Positions 1 through 7,140 of a stretch of 32,135 nucleotides of DNA are shown here, in pieces. Numbering within the stretch: position 1 is the stretch's first letter; each line of letters opens with the position of its first letter. The notes beneath the pieces were generated by a model that was not told where the DNA came from, ran no database searches, and saw nothing but the letters and a program-made list of their open reading frames with translations. A program made the position numbers and the translations under genes. This DNA is from Microthrixaceae bacterium. GTDB lineage: Bacteria > Actinomycetota > Acidimicrobiia > Acidimicrobiales > Microtrichaceae. The stretch is taken from positions 1 through 32,135 of the forward strand of contig JAMLGJ010000033.1 in NCBI GenBank assembly GCA_023958095.1, given 5' to 3'.

Positions 1-34
1 CTGGGGGGGGGGGGGGCCCCCCCCCCCCCCCCCC
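1..34. other. Homopolymer G14C18 at sequence edge, probable assembly artefact
   Basis: After the first two bases there are 14 consecutive G followed by 18 consecutive C, a self-complementary block with no coding sense. It sits exactly at the window edge and nothing like it occurs elsewhere in the window. Poly-G read tails joined to their complement at a contig end would give this. It should not be read as a biological hairpin without independent coverage. Confidence 0.75.
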
Positions 35-76
35 ACGACGATCAGTTCGCAGGCGAGGCGGGGCGAGCGGGGGGAC

Positions 77-1246
77 TCACTCGTGCTGCGACGCCACCGC
101 CGGGTCCCAACCGCTGAGCCCGTAGCGCGAGAAGCTGTCCACGAAGAAGAACTCGTGCAGCCCGTGGCCGACCGATCCGTCCGCCGGACCACCACGTTGG
201 GTGAAGCGCCCGACCTGGTCCACCAGGCCGAACAGGCGCTCCGCGTCCTGTTCGTAGTCGATCTCCACGACCTGGGAGACGTCCTCCCCCTGGTACATGC
301 CGAAGCGCCAGTCCTCCTCCAGGCCGTAGCCGGTGCCCAACAGGAGCCAGGCATCCGCCAGCGGTTCCATCTCCACCTCGAACGCTCCACCGGGTGCATC
401 CGGGAACGACAACCGGGACGACTCGATCCGCCGAGTTCCCGGTGTCAGCACCGCGTGGTGCTCGGGTCGGCCCAGCGGTTCGGGCGCGAGCGCGGGATCC
501 GCGTGGATCCGCACCGCCTCCTCGAGCACCCGCTCACCATCATCGTGCTCGTTGACCATGTAGAGGATCGAGTGGTCCTCGAACTGCATCGGCGCGTAGT
601 TCCAGAACCCCTGCATCTGGCCCTCCGTGCGGATTCCCGGAGGCTCGGGTTCCCCCACCGGCCGCACACCCCAGCTCCGGTCGCGGGTCCCCCACCAACG
701 ATCCGGGGTCACCTCGAAGCGCCTCCCGTCCAACTCGATCCAGCCCTGCCACCGACCGGTCTGGGCGAGGCGCATCGTGTCGAACACCGGGCGCCCGTGC
801 ATCCTCTGGAACTGCCTCGGTTCCTCGTAGGCGGGAACCGAGCCCGTCCAGTGCAGGTCCAGGGCAAGGCCGAAGCCGGACTCGGCATCGTCGCGTGGCT
901 CGCACCGGATCCGCAGTTCGCGCAACGGCGAGATGACCTCGACCGACAGGGGCCCCACGGAGGTGTCCATCCGGTCTCCGAGCCGCCGGGACGACCGCAC
1001 GACGCGGTGGGTGGTACCGGTGACCAGCAGGGCGAAGGCGTCTGCCACCTCGAGGTTCGGGTACTGGCCCAGTCCGAACACGAGGAACGCCTCGCCGTCG
1101 TTGGAGTGGCAGTTGAAGTAGTACCGGTCGTAGAAGTTCCGGTCGCTGCTGACCACGTGCCGGATCGTCTCGGCGGCCTGGTGGACGGGGTAGTCGTCGA
1201 AGGCCGAGAGCGAACCATGGGCGGCGGGTGCGTTGAATCCAACCAT
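77..1246 (-). CDS. Uncharacterised lipocalin-like (AttH/CrtC-type, DUF7064/7065-like) protein, 389 aa
   Basis: No function can be assigned. The protein is soluble, with no signal peptide or membrane segment, and rich in beta-type sequence. The most conserved-looking stretch is RWWGTRDRSWGVRP (residues about 183-196). Such W-G-x-R-D-x-S-W-G-x-R motifs occur in actinobacterial proteins that resemble the two-domain AttH/CrtC-like lipocalin group, where they line the ligand cavity; I place it there by motif resemblance only. ATG at 1246 is chosen because a TAGCGT hexamer lies 6 bases upstream and there is no Shine-Dalgarno, which suggests a leaderless mRNA. It is downstream of purM (38-bp gap) on the same strand but may be transcribed separately. 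Actinobacterial relatives are often near lipid or steroid metabolism genes, which is not the case here. It is intact; the stop codon is 42 bp from the artefactual homopolymer. Confidence 0.8.
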   Translation of the reverse strand: MVGFNAPAAHGSLSAFDDYPVHQAAETIRHVVSSDRNFYDRYYFNCHSNDGEAFLVFGLGQYPNLEVADAFALLVTGTTHRVVRSSRRLGDRMDTSVGPLSVEVISPLRELRIRCEPRDDAESGFGLALDLHWTGSVPAYEEPRQFQRMHGRPVFDTMRLAQTGRWQGWIELDGRRFEVTPDRWWGTRDRSWGVRPVGEPEPPGIRTEGQMQGFWNYAPMQFEDHSILYMVNEHDDGERVLEEAVRIHADPALAPEPLGRPEHHAVLTPGTRRIESSRLSFPDAPGGAFEVEMEPLADAWLLLGTGYGLEEDWRFGMYQGEDVSQVVEIDYEQDAERLFGLVDQVGRFTQRGGPADGSVGHGLHEFFFVDSFSRYGLSGWDPAVASQHE

Positions 1247-1252
1247 GGCCCG

Positions 1253-1258
1253 ACGCTA
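1253..1258 (-). promoter_or_regulatory. Candidate -10 element (TAGCGT) for a leaderless start
   Basis: On the minus strand TAGCGT is followed by CGGGCC and then the ATG at 1246. A 6-base gap puts the expected transcription start at or within a base or two of the A of ATG. The ten bases TAGCGTCGGG recur identically before the purL start codon. No good -35 hexamer is evident. Confidence 0.45.
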
Positions 1259-1284
1259 CTCGTGGGGCCGGCGACAGGTCGGCG

Positions 1285-2337
1285 CTACGCGCCGGACCGA
1301 TCCGCGAAGAACACCTCTCCGTTGCCCGCCTCGATGGAACCCATCACGACCGCGCGGTGACCCTCGGCGCCGAGGACCTCCACCGTGCGCCCGGCCTCGT
1401 GGTCGGGCACGACCACGACCATGCCCACCCCCATGTTGAAGACCTTGCGCATCTCGGCGTCGGACACCGAACCGATGCGCTGCAGCTCATCGAAGACGCG
1501 CGGGGGCTCCCAGCTGCCGGGATCGACCACCGCGTCGAGGTCGTCGGGCAGTATCCGGTTGAGGTTGCCCGGCAGGCCACCCCCGGTCACGTGCGCGACC
1601 CCGTGGAGCTCGACCTCGGCACCCAGCGAGGCGATGGCGGGTGCGTAGATGACCGAGGGACGCAGCAGTTCCTCCGCGACGGTCGGCGAATCGGGGCCGT
1701 CGTGGAGCGGGTCGGTGAGGGAACGGCCGGCGACGTCGAACAGCAGACGGCGGGCGAGCGAGTAGCCGTTGGAACGCAACCCGGGGGAGGGCAGCCCGAT
1801 CACGACGTCACCCTCCGACACACCACGCGGGAGCATCGCGTCGCGTTCCACAACTCCGACCGCGAAGCCGACCAGGTCGAACTCACCGTCCTCCATCGCT
1901 CCGGGATGCTCGGCCATCTCCCCGCCCACGAGCGCGCAGCCCGCCCGGCGGCAGCCCTCGGCGATGCCCGAGACGAGCTGTTCGACCTGTGCCGGGTCGA
2001 GCCGGCCGACCGACACGTAGTCCAGGAAGAACAACGGTTCGGCTCCCTGGCAGACCAGGTCGTCGACGCACATCGCAACCAGGTCGAGCCCGATCGTGTC
2101 GAAGCGTCCGGCGGCGGTCGCGACCATCGCCTTGGTGCCGACCCCGTCGGTCGTCGAGACCAGGACCGGATCCGCGTAGCGGCTCGGGTCGAGGCGGAAC
2201 AGCCCACCGAAGCCGCCTATGTCACCGATGACCTCGGGACGCATCGTCGAACGGACCGCCGACTTGATGCGTTCGACTGCTTCCTCACCGGCGTCGATCG
2301 AGACACCGGCCGCGGCGTAGGTCTCACCGGCTGTCAC
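1285..2337 (-). CDS. purM: Phosphoribosylformylglycinamidine cyclo-ligase (AIR synthetase)
   Basis: PurM catalyses the ATP-dependent ring closure of FGAM to aminoimidazole ribonucleotide, step 5 of cytosolic de novo purine synthesis. The 350-residue length is normal for the family. The N-terminus has the typical YAAAGVSIDAGEEAVERIK start, followed by the STTDGVGTK motif (residues about 61-69) of the PurM/PurL/SelD/HypE superfamily, and later ALVGGEMAEHPG and VTGGGLPGNL segments of the C-terminal domain. Its first 14 bases overlap the 3' end of purF, so the two are translationally coupled at the end of a lipoprotein-gluQRS-purF-purM run. I see no damage. Confidence 0.97.
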   Translation of the reverse strand: MTAGETYAAAGVSIDAGEEAVERIKSAVRSTMRPEVIGDIGGFGGLFRLDPSRYADPVLVSTTDGVGTKAMVATAAGRFDTIGLDLVAMCVDDLVCQGAEPLFFLDYVSVGRLDPAQVEQLVSGIAEGCRRAGCALVGGEMAEHPGAMEDGEFDLVGFAVGVVERDAMLPRGVSEGDVVIGLPSPGLRSNGYSLARRLLFDVAGRSLTDPLHDGPDSPTVAEELLRPSVIYAPAIASLGAEVELHGVAHVTGGGLPGNLNRILPDDLDAVVDPGSWEPPRVFDELQRIGSVSDAEMRKVFNMGVGMVVVVPDHEAGRTVEVLGAEGHRAVVMGSIEAGNGEVFFADRSGA

Positions 2338-3856
2338 GTGCGGCCTCCTCGGAGGGCATGACCCCTGCGGTCGAGTCGAACATGGCGCCCTGGAACAACG
2401 ACTGGGGTTCCGGCGCCGATGTGCGCCCGCCCTCGAGCACCCCCTTGCCCGCCTCCGGTGGGATCGGGACCGGGTACTCGCCGGTCAGGCACGCGGTGCA
2501 GAACCCCGCCCCGGGGGCGCCGACCGCCTCCACGAGCGCGTCCAGCGGAAGGTAGGACAGGGTGTCGACACCCAGGTAGTCGCGGATCTCCGATATCTCC
2601 ATGTCGGCCGCCAACAGCTCCGACCGGCTACCGGTGTCCATCCCGTAGAAGCACGGCCAGCGGTACGGGGGCGATGAGATCCGCATGTGTATCTCCGCCG
2701 CGCCGCTCTCGCGGAGCATCTCGACCATCTTGCGGGTCGTGGTACCCCGGACGATCGAGTCGTCCACCACCACGAGTCGCCTGCCCGCGATGTTCTCCTT
2801 GAGCGGGTTGAGCTTCATGCGCACCCCGAGCGACCTCATCTCCTGGCTGGGGGCGATGAAGGTGCGGCCGATGTAGCGGTTCTTGACCAGACCGTGCCCG
2901 AACGGGGTGCCGCTGGTACGTGCATACCCCTCGGCAGCGGGGATCCCCGACTCGGGTACGCCCATGACGAGGTCCGCCTCCACCGGCGCCTGGTGGGCCA
3001 GGTGCTCACCCATGCGCACCCTCGCCTGGTGCACGTTGCGTCCGTAGAGCTCGGAGTCGGGCCGGGCGAAGTAGACGAACTCGAACAGGCAGAGGCGTGG
3101 GTCGACCCGGTCGTCGGCGAAGGGACGTGAGCTGCGCACCCCGGCGCCGTCGATCACCACCATCTCACCGGGTTCGATCTCGCGCACGAAGTGGGCACCG
3201 ACGGTGTCCAGCGCCGGGGTCTCCGATGCGAGCACCCAACCCCCATCGAGGCGCCCCAGGCACAGTGGACGGAAGCCGTGCGGGTCGCGCACCCCGATGA
3301 TCCTGCTGCGATCCATCACCACCAACGAGAACGCTCCGTCGAAGCGCGGGAGCACCTCGCTGAGCGCCGCGGGCAGGGCGCCCTCGGGGTCACTGCCGTG
3401 CTCGCCGATGGCCCGGCTGATCCACTCGGCCATGGCGTCGGTGTCGCTCGACATCGCCCCGGGCAGCACTCCCGCGTCTCGGGCCAGCTCGGCGGTGTTG
3501 ACCAGGTTGCCGTTGTGGGCGAGTGCGAACTGGGTGTGGCCCACGTCGCGGAACACGGGCTGGGAGTTCTTCCACATGCTCGAACCGGTGGTCGAGTAGC
3601 GCGTGTGGCCGATCGCCAGGTCACCGTCGAGTGCGACCAGCGTGCGGTCGTCGAAGACGTTGGACACGAGGCCCATGTCCTTGACAACCGTGAGGTGCTC
3701 ACCGTCGGATGCCGCGATGCCGGCGGATTCCTGGCCACGGTGCTGCAGTGCGTAGATACCGAGGTAGGTCAGGTGCGCAACGGGCTTGTCCGGGGCGAAG
3801 ACCGCGAACACTCCGCAGGCCTCGCGGGGCTTGCCGCCGTTGTCCGCGTGCGTCAC
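2324..3856 (-). CDS. purF: Amidophosphoribosyltransferase (glutamine PRPP amidotransferase), Fe-S type
   Basis: PurF converts PRPP and glutamine to phosphoribosylamine, the committed and feedback-controlled first step of purine synthesis. The 510-residue protein has an N-terminal class II glutamine amidotransferase domain; Cys14 in REACGVFAVF is the expected catalytic residue after removal of a 13-residue propeptide. The C-terminal phosphoribosyltransferase domain has the PRPP loop LVVVDDSIVRGTT (about 361-373). Cys256, Cys402, Cys453 and Cys456 match the four ligands of the 4Fe-4S cluster of the Bacillus-type enzyme, so this one is predicted to be cluster-containing and oxygen-sensitive. Translation starts at GTG (3856), 12 bp after the gluQRS stop, and the gene overlaps purM. 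Short palindromes surround the start codon. Confidence 0.97.
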   Translation of the reverse strand: MTHADNGGKPREACGVFAVFAPDKPVAHLTYLGIYALQHRGQESAGIAASDGEHLTVVKDMGLVSNVFDDRTLVALDGDLAIGHTRYSTTGSSMWKNSQPVFRDVGHTQFALAHNGNLVNTAELARDAGVLPGAMSSDTDAMAEWISRAIGEHGSDPEGALPAALSEVLPRFDGAFSLVVMDRSRIIGVRDPHGFRPLCLGRLDGGWVLASETPALDTVGAHFVREIEPGEMVVIDGAGVRSSRPFADDRVDPRLCLFEFVYFARPDSELYGRNVHQARVRMGEHLAHQAPVEADLVMGVPESGIPAAEGYARTSGTPFGHGLVKNRYIGRTFIAPSQEMRSLGVRMKLNPLKENIAGRRLVVVDDSIVRGTTTRKMVEMLRESGAAEIHMRISSPPYRWPCFYGMDTGSRSELLAADMEISEIRDYLGVDTLSYLPLDALVEAVGAPGAGFCTACLTGEYPVPIPPEAGKGVLEGGRTSAPEPQSLFQGAMFDSTAGVMPSEEAARDSR

Positions 3857-3885
3857 GTGACCATCGTGTCACACCACCGTGGTGT
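3852..3885. promoter_or_regulatory. Overlapping palindromes at the gluQRS-purF junction
   Basis: GTCACGTGAC (3852-3861) is a perfect 10-bp palindrome that includes the purF GTG start. ACACCAC-C-GTGGTGT (3871-3885) is a 7-bp-arm inverted repeat over the gluQRS stop codon. Both lie in 34 bp that already have coding constraint, so they may be chance. They could also form an operator or an mRNA hairpin that tunes purF translation. No known purine regulator motif was recognised. Confidence 0.25.
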
Positions 3886-4789
3886 CCAACGAGGTGGGGT
3901 CGAACTCCCACGCAGCACCCAGGTTCTCCGGGTCGATGGCACCACGGATGTCCTCGAGGGTCGCCCCGCCGTTGGCGCACGGCACGCCGAGCGACTCGGC
4001 GAGCATGCCCAGCAGGCGGCCCTCGTCGACGCCGCGGGCCCGCAGCTGCGCGAGCGTCACCGCTCCGTGGCGTTTCGCGAGCCGTTCACCGTCGGGACCG
4101 ACCACGAGCGGGACGTGCAGGTAGCTCGGCTCGCGCAGTCCCAGCAGCCTCGTGAGCAACACCTGACGGGGTGTGGTCGCGAGCAGGTCGTCGCCCCGCA
4201 CCACCTGGTCGACGCCCTGGTCCGCGTCGTCCACCACGACCGCCAGGTTGTACGCGGGCATGCCATCGCCGCGTTGCAGCACGAAGTCGTCCACCTCGGC
4301 ACGCACGGTCCGACCCGTGCCGTCATGCACCTCGACCGACTCGCCGCCCGCCCGCAGCCTGATCGCCGCGGGTCGACCCGACGCCGCCCGCCGTGCCCGC
4401 TCCGCGCTGCCGAGCCGTGCACAGGTGCCCGGATAGGCGGTGGTGGTGTTCGCCCCGTGGGGCGCCCGCACCGCCTCGCGGATCTCACGGCGGGTGCACC
4501 AGCACTCGTAGGTCAACCCCGCCCCGGAGAGCGCCGAGATCGCATCGCGGTACAGCTCGAGGCGTTCGGACTGGAACACCACGGGCACGTCGCTGCGGAT
4601 CCCGAGTGCGGCCAGGTCATCGATCTGGGACCGGGCGTGGTCGCCGGGCGCCTCGGTGGTGAGGTCCTCCATCCTCACGATGAAGCTGCGCCCGGACCGC
4701 CTGGCGAAGCACCAGGCCAGCACGGCGGTGCGCAGGTTGCCGACGTGGAGCTCCCCACTGGGGCTCGGGGCGAAACGGCCGGCGTTCAA
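3869..4789 (-). CDS. gluQRS: Glutamyl-Q tRNA(Asp) synthetase
   Basis: GluQRS attaches glutamate to the queuosine at position 34 of tRNA(Asp); it is a paralogue of the GluRS catalytic core without the anticodon-binding domain. The HIGH-like signature APSPSGELHVGNL is at residues 7-19, the KMSKS-equivalent AKRHGAV near 238-244, and the zinc-site pattern C96-x-C98 ... Y119-x3-C123 is intact. The 306-residue length fits GluQRS rather than full GluRS (about 470-490). The start is TTG at 4789, because the recognisable N-terminus begins there; the longer open frame upstream is antisense noise inside the neighbouring gene. The TTG overlaps the stop of the upstream lipoprotein gene as TTGA, with AGGGG about 6 bases before it. 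Its presence predicts queuosine in this organism's tRNA. Confidence 0.9.
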   Translation of the reverse strand: MNAGRFAPSPSGELHVGNLRTAVLAWCFARRSGRSFIVRMEDLTTEAPGDHARSQIDDLAALGIRSDVPVVFQSERLELYRDAISALSGAGLTYECWCTRREIREAVRAPHGANTTTAYPGTCARLGSAERARRAASGRPAAIRLRAGGESVEVHDGTGRTVRAEVDDFVLQRGDGMPAYNLAVVVDDADQGVDQVVRGDDLLATTPRQVLLTRLLGLREPSYLHVPLVVGPDGERLAKRHGAVTLAQLRARGVDEGRLLGMLAESLGVPCANGGATLEDIRGAIDPENLGAAWEFDPTSLDTTVV

Positions 4790-7002
4790 GGCGCCCCTGT
4801 GAGGACCACCGAGAAGGGCACCGTGACGGTCATGTACTGGCCGCGCAGGGGGCTCGTCGTCACCAGCTGGTCGTAGTATCCGATGCCCAGGAGGCCCGAT
4901 TCGCTCAGGGCCGGCTGGGCGGTGCCGGCGTAGCACAGGTACGTGACCCCACCGGTGGTCTCCTCGCAACCGGGCAGGACCACGGTCACGGGGTCGGTGA
5001 AGGGGCCGACCGGCGTCGTGGCCACCCGCACCTCCACCCGGTCGGTGAACCCGGGCCAGGGGCTGTACACCATCACGTAGGCGCCGTGGGAGGCGTCCGC
5101 CTTGATGTTGAACGCCGCCACCGGTGCGGTCACCTCCGAACCGGTCGGGGACTCGATCGGAGCCGCGGAGTCGGCATCGGCCACCCACGAGGAGTCCGCT
5201 TCGGGATCTCCTCCGGCGTAGAAGCGCCAGGCGGACGGGTCGGCGCGCTGGGCGAACGCGACCCGACCGACGGTGCAGGAATCCCACGCGGCCTGGTCAT
5301 CCGGGTCGAAGCGACCGCACTCGTAGGTGTGGATCGTGGATCCGTCCCCACCCAGCACCGCTGCACGGCCGTAGGGGTGCTCGGCCCCGAACAGCTCCAG
5401 CTCGGTCACGGTGCCGACGATGCGCTCCTCGTCGGGAGGGTCGCCGGGGTCGTAGGTGAGCTCCACCAGGGCCATGCCGAGGCCCTCGATCTCGAGGAAC
5501 TCGTCGCCCAGGCACACCTTGGACATGAACACGAGGATCCGGTCGGTGCCGTCGGCCTGCGGCACCGCGACCGCCGACTCGGGCCACAGTGCCGGGTTGG
5601 GATACTCGCCACCGCTGCAGAAGTCGGGGGCGTCCACGAACTGGTACGGCGCGGGTGCGGCCCCACTGGGGTCCACCGCGTCCAGGGTCACCGTGGGTGC
5701 ACCGGCCGATGCCCACGCGGCGGAGTTGTTCACGAAGTACTCGAGGTCGCCCGCGGTGTCCTTCTGGAGGGTGTCACCGAAGAACCACATGGTGGACCCG
5801 TCGCGCAGCGCCACCGACACTCCCGCGTCCCTGCTCGTGGTGCGCAGCTCGTGCCCGGGTGGCGGAGCCACCCACGAGGCGTCGCCCGCAGCGCCTCCCG
5901 TGCCCACGGCCACCTCGCCCAGCACCACCGAACCGCACACGAAGTCGCGTTCGCCGCGCACCCCGACACCGCCGTCGATGTCGAGCCCGGTCGGGCACAA
6001 CGAGTGCAGGCCCTCGGAGAGCCCTGACAACTCGGTGGCGAAGGTTCCGCCGGCGACGTCCAGCAGCACCGACGTCTCGCCCGCCGACCCCGGATCGACG
6101 GTGAGCCGGACCTGCAGTCCGGCCACCCCGTCGGGATCGCTCGCCACACCCTCCACGCGCACCGAATCGGCGCCGGTCGGGGTGACCTCCACCAGGTGGC
6201 CGGTGGGCCGGTGGTCGGACTCGGTGTCGGCCACCACCACGTCGCGGCACCCCAACAGGCGCGGAGCGCCGAATCCCACGTTGAACGCCGCCACGCACAC
6301 CTGGTGGCTTCCGGGCAGGGTGGTCACCTCGGTGTGGAAGCCCGAGTTGGGTCGGCCGTGGGACGCCCCCACATCGGGGCGGCGGCCGTCTGCAGTCGTG
6401 CGCGCGGCCAGCTCGCCGTCGATCGTGACCACGACGTCAACCGGGTCGGGCGTGTTCGGGTCGTACACCCAACCCGAAGCGGTGACAGTGAGCGGTGCCG
6501 CGGCCGTGGCCGTCTCGAGGTTGCCCCGCGGACTCCCGTCGCTGACCACGATGTTGTCGCATCCGAGGAGCCGGTCCTCGCCCCCGCCGACGGTGTTCTC
6601 CACCCACACGCAGATGCCGTGCAGACCTGTGGACAGCGGGCCGAAGGTGTGGTCGAAACCATGCCGGGAGCCCTTGCCGGGGTATGCCCTGGCCACGTCG
6701 GCGCGTTCCAGGTCGGCAGTGGTGGTGTGCACCACACCCCCGACGCCGACCTTGACCGGGATCGAGGCGGAGCTCTCGGGGTCGAGCGCCCAGCCGCGCA
6801 CGCGGATGCCGCCGGCGGCATCGGTGACGATCTCGAGGTTTCCGATCGGGGCCCGCCCGGTCGGGTCCCACTCGTTGGGCGCCAGGCATGCCGTCGACAC
6901 GACTGCCAGCACACCCAGGACCGCCAGCACCCGCCGCGCGCGGTCCCCGACCGCGCACCGGTTCCTCACGGTGCGCGCGACACCTCTCACGTGCTCGTCC
7001 AT
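4786..7002 (-). CDS. Secreted lipoprotein with three tandem ~100-aa repeats and a DUF4185-like C-terminal domain
   Basis: The N-terminus has a basic region, a hydrophobic core and a lipobox VSTAC (Cys39), so it is predicted to be lipid-anchored outside the membrane. Residues about 52-153, 158-257 and 266-360 are three diverged copies of one module: G-N/H-L start, a GWALDP / GWVYDP / GVASDP motif, then a pair of conserved cysteines (131/148, 236/252, 336/356) probably forming a disulphide. GWA-x-DP modules of this kind are frequent in extracellular actinobacterial proteins. From about 385 to the end, DGSTMWFFGDT and later blocks resemble the DUF4185/GH43-like beta-propeller group. A role in binding or hydrolysing surface polysaccharide is inference. 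The start is ATG at 7002 with a strong GGGAGGGGAG ribosome site. The stop overlaps the gluQRS start. Confidence 0.85.
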   Translation of the reverse strand: MDEHVRGVARTVRNRCAVGDRARRVLAVLGVLAVVSTACLAPNEWDPTGRAPIGNLEIVTDAAGGIRVRGWALDPESSASIPVKVGVGGVVHTTTADLERADVARAYPGKGSRHGFDHTFGPLSTGLHGICVWVENTVGGGEDRLLGCDNIVVSDGSPRGNLETATAAAPLTVTASGWVYDPNTPDPVDVVVTIDGELAARTTADGRRPDVGASHGRPNSGFHTEVTTLPGSHQVCVAAFNVGFGAPRLLGCRDVVVADTESDHRPTGHLVEVTPTGADSVRVEGVASDPDGVAGLQVRLTVDPGSAGETSVLLDVAGGTFATELSGLSEGLHSLCPTGLDIDGGVGVRGERDFVCGSVVLGEVAVGTGGAAGDASWVAPPPGHELRTTSRDAGVSVALRDGSTMWFFGDTLQKDTAGDLEYFVNNSAAWASAGAPTVTLDAVDPSGAAPAPYQFVDAPDFCSGGEYPNPALWPESAVAVPQADGTDRILVFMSKVCLGDEFLEIEGLGMALVELTYDPGDPPDEERIVGTVTELELFGAEHPYGRAAVLGGDGSTIHTYECGRFDPDDQAAWDSCTVGRVAFAQRADPSAWRFYAGGDPEADSSWVADADSAAPIESPTGSEVTAPVAAFNIKADASHGAYVMVYSPWPGFTDRVEVRVATTPVGPFTDPVTVVLPGCEETTGGVTYLCYAGTAQPALSESGLLGIGYYDQLVTTSPLRGQYMTVTVPFSVVLTGAP

Positions 7003-7076
7003 CTACTGCTCCCCTCCCGGTGTGGGTACCCAATGCCAAAGGACGCCGCAGCGACGGCTGACCCACACATCACGTA

Positions 7077-7082
7077 ATGCTA
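7077..7082 (-). promoter_or_regulatory. Candidate -10 (TAGCAT) for the lipoprotein-gluQRS-purF-purM unit
   Basis: The 138-bp gap between the purL stop and the lipoprotein start contains TAGCAT on the minus strand, about 75 bases before the ATG. Downstream, GTGTGGGT and ACCCACAC could pair in the leader RNA around a loop of roughly 36 bases, just before the ribosome site. No riboswitch class was recognised and no convincing -35 is present. Confidence 0.25.
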
Positions 7083-7140
7083 TCGCAACATGTCCGGCAT
7101 GGAGTGGCGGGCATGGGACGGCGATCGACCGCCCCCTGGG

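Noticed and set aside
1..34. Perfect G/C hairpin as a terminator or G-quadruplex
   Set aside because: Better explained as an assembly artefact at the sequence edge.
7021..7070. Possible riboswitch in the leader of the lipoprotein gene
   Set aside because: An 8-bp distant pairing exists, but no conserved core of a known riboswitch class could be matched.
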